Below are positions 14,874 to 16,561 of a stretch of DNA of 16,561 bases, piece after piece. Each line of letters opens with the position of its first letter. Position 1 is the stretch's first letter. Source of the stretch: Dehalococcoidia bacterium (lineage in GTDB: Bacteria; Chloroflexota; Dehalococcoidia; E44-bin15); contig SOIC01000122.1 of the NCBI GenBank assembly GCA_004377275.1, positions 1 through 16,561 on the forward strand, given 5' to 3'. The notes beneath the pieces are model-generated. The model ran no database searches. It was given only the letters and a program-made list of their open reading frames with translations, and was not told where the DNA came from. A program made the position numbers and the translations under genes.

Positions 14874-14902
14874 ATGATAACCGACCTCAAGGGTTGGGTC
14901 AA
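14874..14902 (-). promoter_or_regulatory. Promoter of the radical SAM/oxidoreductase operon
   Basis: On the minus strand TTGACC (14897-14902, 5/6) and TATCAT (14874-14879, 5/6) are separated by an ideal 17 bp. Transcription would start near 14867, about 24 nt before the TTG start codon of the radical SAM gene. It is the best promoter match by spacing in the window. Confidence 0.6.
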
Positions 14903-15019
14903 TGGCCTTGCTTTCTGATGAGGCGTATGTATCTTATGGTTGATAAGGAGGTGTACCTGACACTGGGGCTTCGGTCACATTGGAATTTTCCTCATACCTG
15001 CCCTTGGTTTCGCTACCCT

Positions 15020-15766
15020 CTACATCGTTTCAGTCTCTGCCCTCTTACTACCCAAACGCGCAAGCTTTGCTAGCAAGTAGCCAAGCCCGTAGAGGAGAAT
15101 GATAGGACCAGCAACCAGGCTCTGATTGACCGGGTCAAATGTGGGGGTTATGACACCACCGATGATGAAGGCAATGACCACAGCATACCTCCACTTCCGG
15201 CGAATCCACGCTGGGCTAATCACCCCGATCTTGCTCAAGAAGAACATCAGTATCGGTATTTCGAACACCACACCGAGCCAGAAGAGGAGTCTGGTGACCA
15301 CAGAAACGTAATTTTCCACTGTCCACCATGGGTGTATATCAGCGCCGACGAAACCTGGAAAGGAGTAGTACAAAAATCTTAAGGCGGGGGGCAGGAGTAT
15401 AAAGTAGCAAAATATGACCCCCCCGAAGAAAAGAATGAGCACTCCGGGCAATAGCGTGTAAAAATATCCCTTCTCCCTGCGAGTAAGCGCTGGCTTGATG
15501 AACATTATAAACTGGTAGAGAAGGTAAGGCCCGGCGAGGACGAGGCCACCATAGAGAGAGACTTTCATATAACTCCCCAGTAACCCGGTTACTTCGGTGT
15601 AATACAGGTCAATGCCGGGGAGGGGGGTCATTAAGATGGGGTAGATATACCGTGCCAGGGGGAAACAAATAACGATGCCGACAACGACAGCTATCAAAGA
15701 CTTGAACAGGCGCCCCCGCACTTCCTCTAGATGGCTTAAAACCGTGAGTTTTTTCTCTTCCTCCAT
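15020..15766 (-). CDS. tatC: Twin-arginine translocase subunit TatC
   Basis: The six-helix membrane receptor that binds twin-arginine signal peptides. Length 248 aa is normal. Conserved points seen: SHLEEVRGRL (11-20, with the signal-binding Glu 15 and Arg 17), 'YQFIMFIKPALTRREK' (84-99), the functionally important Glu 169 in VFEIPILMFFL (167-177), and TPTFDPVNQSLVAGP (207-221) with Asp 211 and Gln 215. Six hydrophobic segments are evident. Last gene of the tat operon, 34 bp after the tatB-like gene. The start ATG at 15766 has no obvious ribosome binding site. Downstream on the same strand comes the separately promoted radical SAM operon. Confidence 0.95.
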   Translation of the reverse strand: MEEEKKLTVLSHLEEVRGRLFKSLIAVVVGIVICFPLARYIYPILMTPLPGIDLYYTEVTGLLGSYMKVSLYGGLVLAGPYLLYQFIMFIKPALTRREKGYFYTLLPGVLILFFGGVIFCYFILLPPALRFLYYSFPGFVGADIHPWWTVENYVSVVTRLLFWLGVVFEIPILMFFLSKIGVISPAWIRRKWRYAVVIAFIIGGVITPTFDPVNQSLVAGPIILLYGLGYLLAKLARLGSKRAETETM

Positions 15767-15800
15767 CGGCTATGCGGCGTCTCGTCGGCCAGCAATCGTG

Positions 15801-16133
15801 CTATTCCTCAGTCTTCGGCTCCTCGGCCTCGTCTCGGGGACTATCGTCTTCCTTCTGAGGGGTATCTTTTACTTCCCTAGTCAGCGATGATTTCAGATCA
15901 GAGGCTGCCTGCTTAATGGAACTCAGGGGATTCTCATCTTGCTTCAGCGGGGTACCCTCCACTTCCTTGGTCAGCGCCGATGTCAGATCATAGGAAGCCC
16001 TCTTCAGCCGGCGTAATAACGTTCCCAGTCTTCCAGCGATCTCAGGCAGCCTCCTTGGCCCCAATAGCGCCATGATAACAACGAATACTAAAAGTATCTC
16101 CCAGAAACCTATACCTAGGAAACCATCAACCAT
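15801..16133 (-). CDS. tatB: TatB-like (TatA/B family) translocase subunit with internal duplication
   Basis: 110 aa. One N-terminal membrane helix (about 5-24), then a glycine-containing hinge LLGPRRLPE (23-31, like FGPKKLPE of TatB), an amphipathic helix (32-46) and a charged, Glu-rich tail. The GPRRLPE hinge and long tail favour TatB over TatA, though Chloroflexi and Gram-positive TatA/B proteins are hard to tell apart. Residues 48-69 and 78-99 are repeats with a period of 30 (12 of 22 identical), an in-frame tail duplication also visible in the DNA. It lies between tatA (97 bp) and tatC (34 bp). Confidence 0.85.
   Translation of the reverse strand: MVDGFLGIGFWEILLVFVVIMALLGPRRLPEIAGRLGTLLRRLKRASYDLTSALTKEVEGTPLKQDENPLSSIKQAASDLKSSLTREVKDTPQKEDDSPRDEAEEPKTEE
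15859..15990. repeat. 90-bp-period direct repeat inside the tatB-like gene
   Basis: Positions 15859-15900 match 15949-15990 at 33 of 42 bases. The offset is exactly 90 bp, so the reading frame is kept. Confidence 0.8.
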
Positions 16134-16230
16134 CCATCACCACCCGCTTAGCCAATCCCTGCAGGGAAGGAACGCCGTTTTCTCTCGATTCTTAACCACA
16201 AGGGGATACGCAAGGGGGATAAGCCAGAGG

Positions 16231-16452
16231 CTAGCTTTTCTCTTCGTCGGCGGTATCTTTTTCTTTCGCGGGCTCTTCCTTCTTGGACTTAGACTCCGAA
16301 GATTCCGTGTCCACATCCTCGCCTGCCGACGCCTTACGGAAGCTACGGATGCCCTTGCCAAGAGAGCCCAATGTCTGGGGCAGCTTCCCCACCCCGAAGA
16401 CGATTAACACGACCACCACTATGATAAGGAACTCCCATCCATGTAATGGCAT
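16231..16452 (-). CDS. tatA: Twin-arginine translocase subunit TatA
   Basis: 73 aa, normal for TatA, which oligomerises to form the protein-conducting element. Seen: a short N-terminus with GWEFLIIVVVVLIVFGVGKLPQ (5-26) forming the membrane helix and the FG hinge (Phe-Gly at 19-20), an amphipathic helix LGSLGKGIRSFRKA (28-41), and a highly charged Ser/Glu/Lys tail. The start ATG at 16452 has a strong GAGGAGGGG site. First gene of a minus-strand operon tatA-tatB-tatC. Confidence 0.93.
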   Translation of the reverse strand: MPLHGWEFLIIVVVVLIVFGVGKLPQTLGSLGKGIRSFRKASAGEDVDTESSESKSKKEEPAKEKDTADEEKS

Positions 16453-16497
16453 ACTCCCCTCCTCTAGAGCCTTTGGTGGCCCCTCTTGCTATTTCAT

Positions 16498-16517
16498 GCC
16501 GGGGTCAAATCCCCAGC
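16498..16517 (-). other. Leader hairpin upstream of tatA
   Basis: In minus-strand RNA GCUGGGG (16517-16511) pairs with CCCCGGC (16504-16498), a 7-bp stem with one G-U and a 6-nt loop, 45 nt before the tatA start. No U-tract follows. Whether it belongs to a tat leader or to the 3' end of an upstream gene outside the window cannot be told. Confidence 0.3.
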
Positions 16518-16561
16518 GCTATACCCCAGCTCGTATGCTTGCCTATCTAAATCCCCTGCCT

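Noticed and set aside
16498..16517. tRNA T-arm-like GGGGTCAAATCCCC
   Set aside because: No acceptor, D or anticodon arms can be built around it and the loop lacks the TTC start; better read as a simple hairpin.

Overview
The window looks like a chromosomal segment from an uncultured, probably anaerobic bacterium of moderate to high GC. Several features fit a Chloroflexi/Dehalococcoidia-type genome: housekeeping genes such as holA and ychF, two FadH-like Fe-S flavin reductases, a B12-type radical SAM protein, and a dispersed palindrome of the 'GTCATTGCGAG…GAAGCAATC' kind. The lineage is inferred from style and memory, not demonstrated.

Layout. Positions 1-817 hold a comEC gene (minus strand) cut off just after its conserved HLLAISGLH motif, next to a 46-bp repeat (copy A). 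At 869-2032 is a membrane glycosyltransferase (plus). At 2349-2954 is a clearly AT-rich SAM methyltransferase (plus), followed by an attC-like inverted repeat. At 3306-5266 (minus) is a two-gene operon for the E1 alpha and beta subunits of a thiamine-diphosphate 2-oxoacid/acetoin-type dehydrogenase, with a good sigma-70-type promoter and no E2 or E3 genes. Between E1 alpha and ychF lies copy C of the 46-bp repeat, so A and C bracket about 5.4 kb of accessory DNA. This block looks rearranged or acquired.

From 5538 the content is more ordinary: ychF (minus), about 660 bp of non-coding DNA with nested palindromes, then holA (plus), converging on a PHP-domain phosphoesterase (minus). Upstream of the PHP gene on the same strand are two paralogous flavin/Fe-S ene-reductases and a B12-binding-type radical SAM protein. 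These are closely spaced and preceded by a TTGACC-17-TATCAT promoter. This probable operon (14.9 kb down to 8.3 kb) is the most interesting metabolic unit: a radical SAM enzyme beside two non-identical FadH/TMADH-type reductases, substrate unknown.

The right end is a Tat protein-export operon on the minus strand (tatA, a tatB-like gene, tatC). The TatB-like protein carries a recent internal 30-residue duplication. No rRNA, tRNA, CRISPR array, integrase or complete transposase was recognised.
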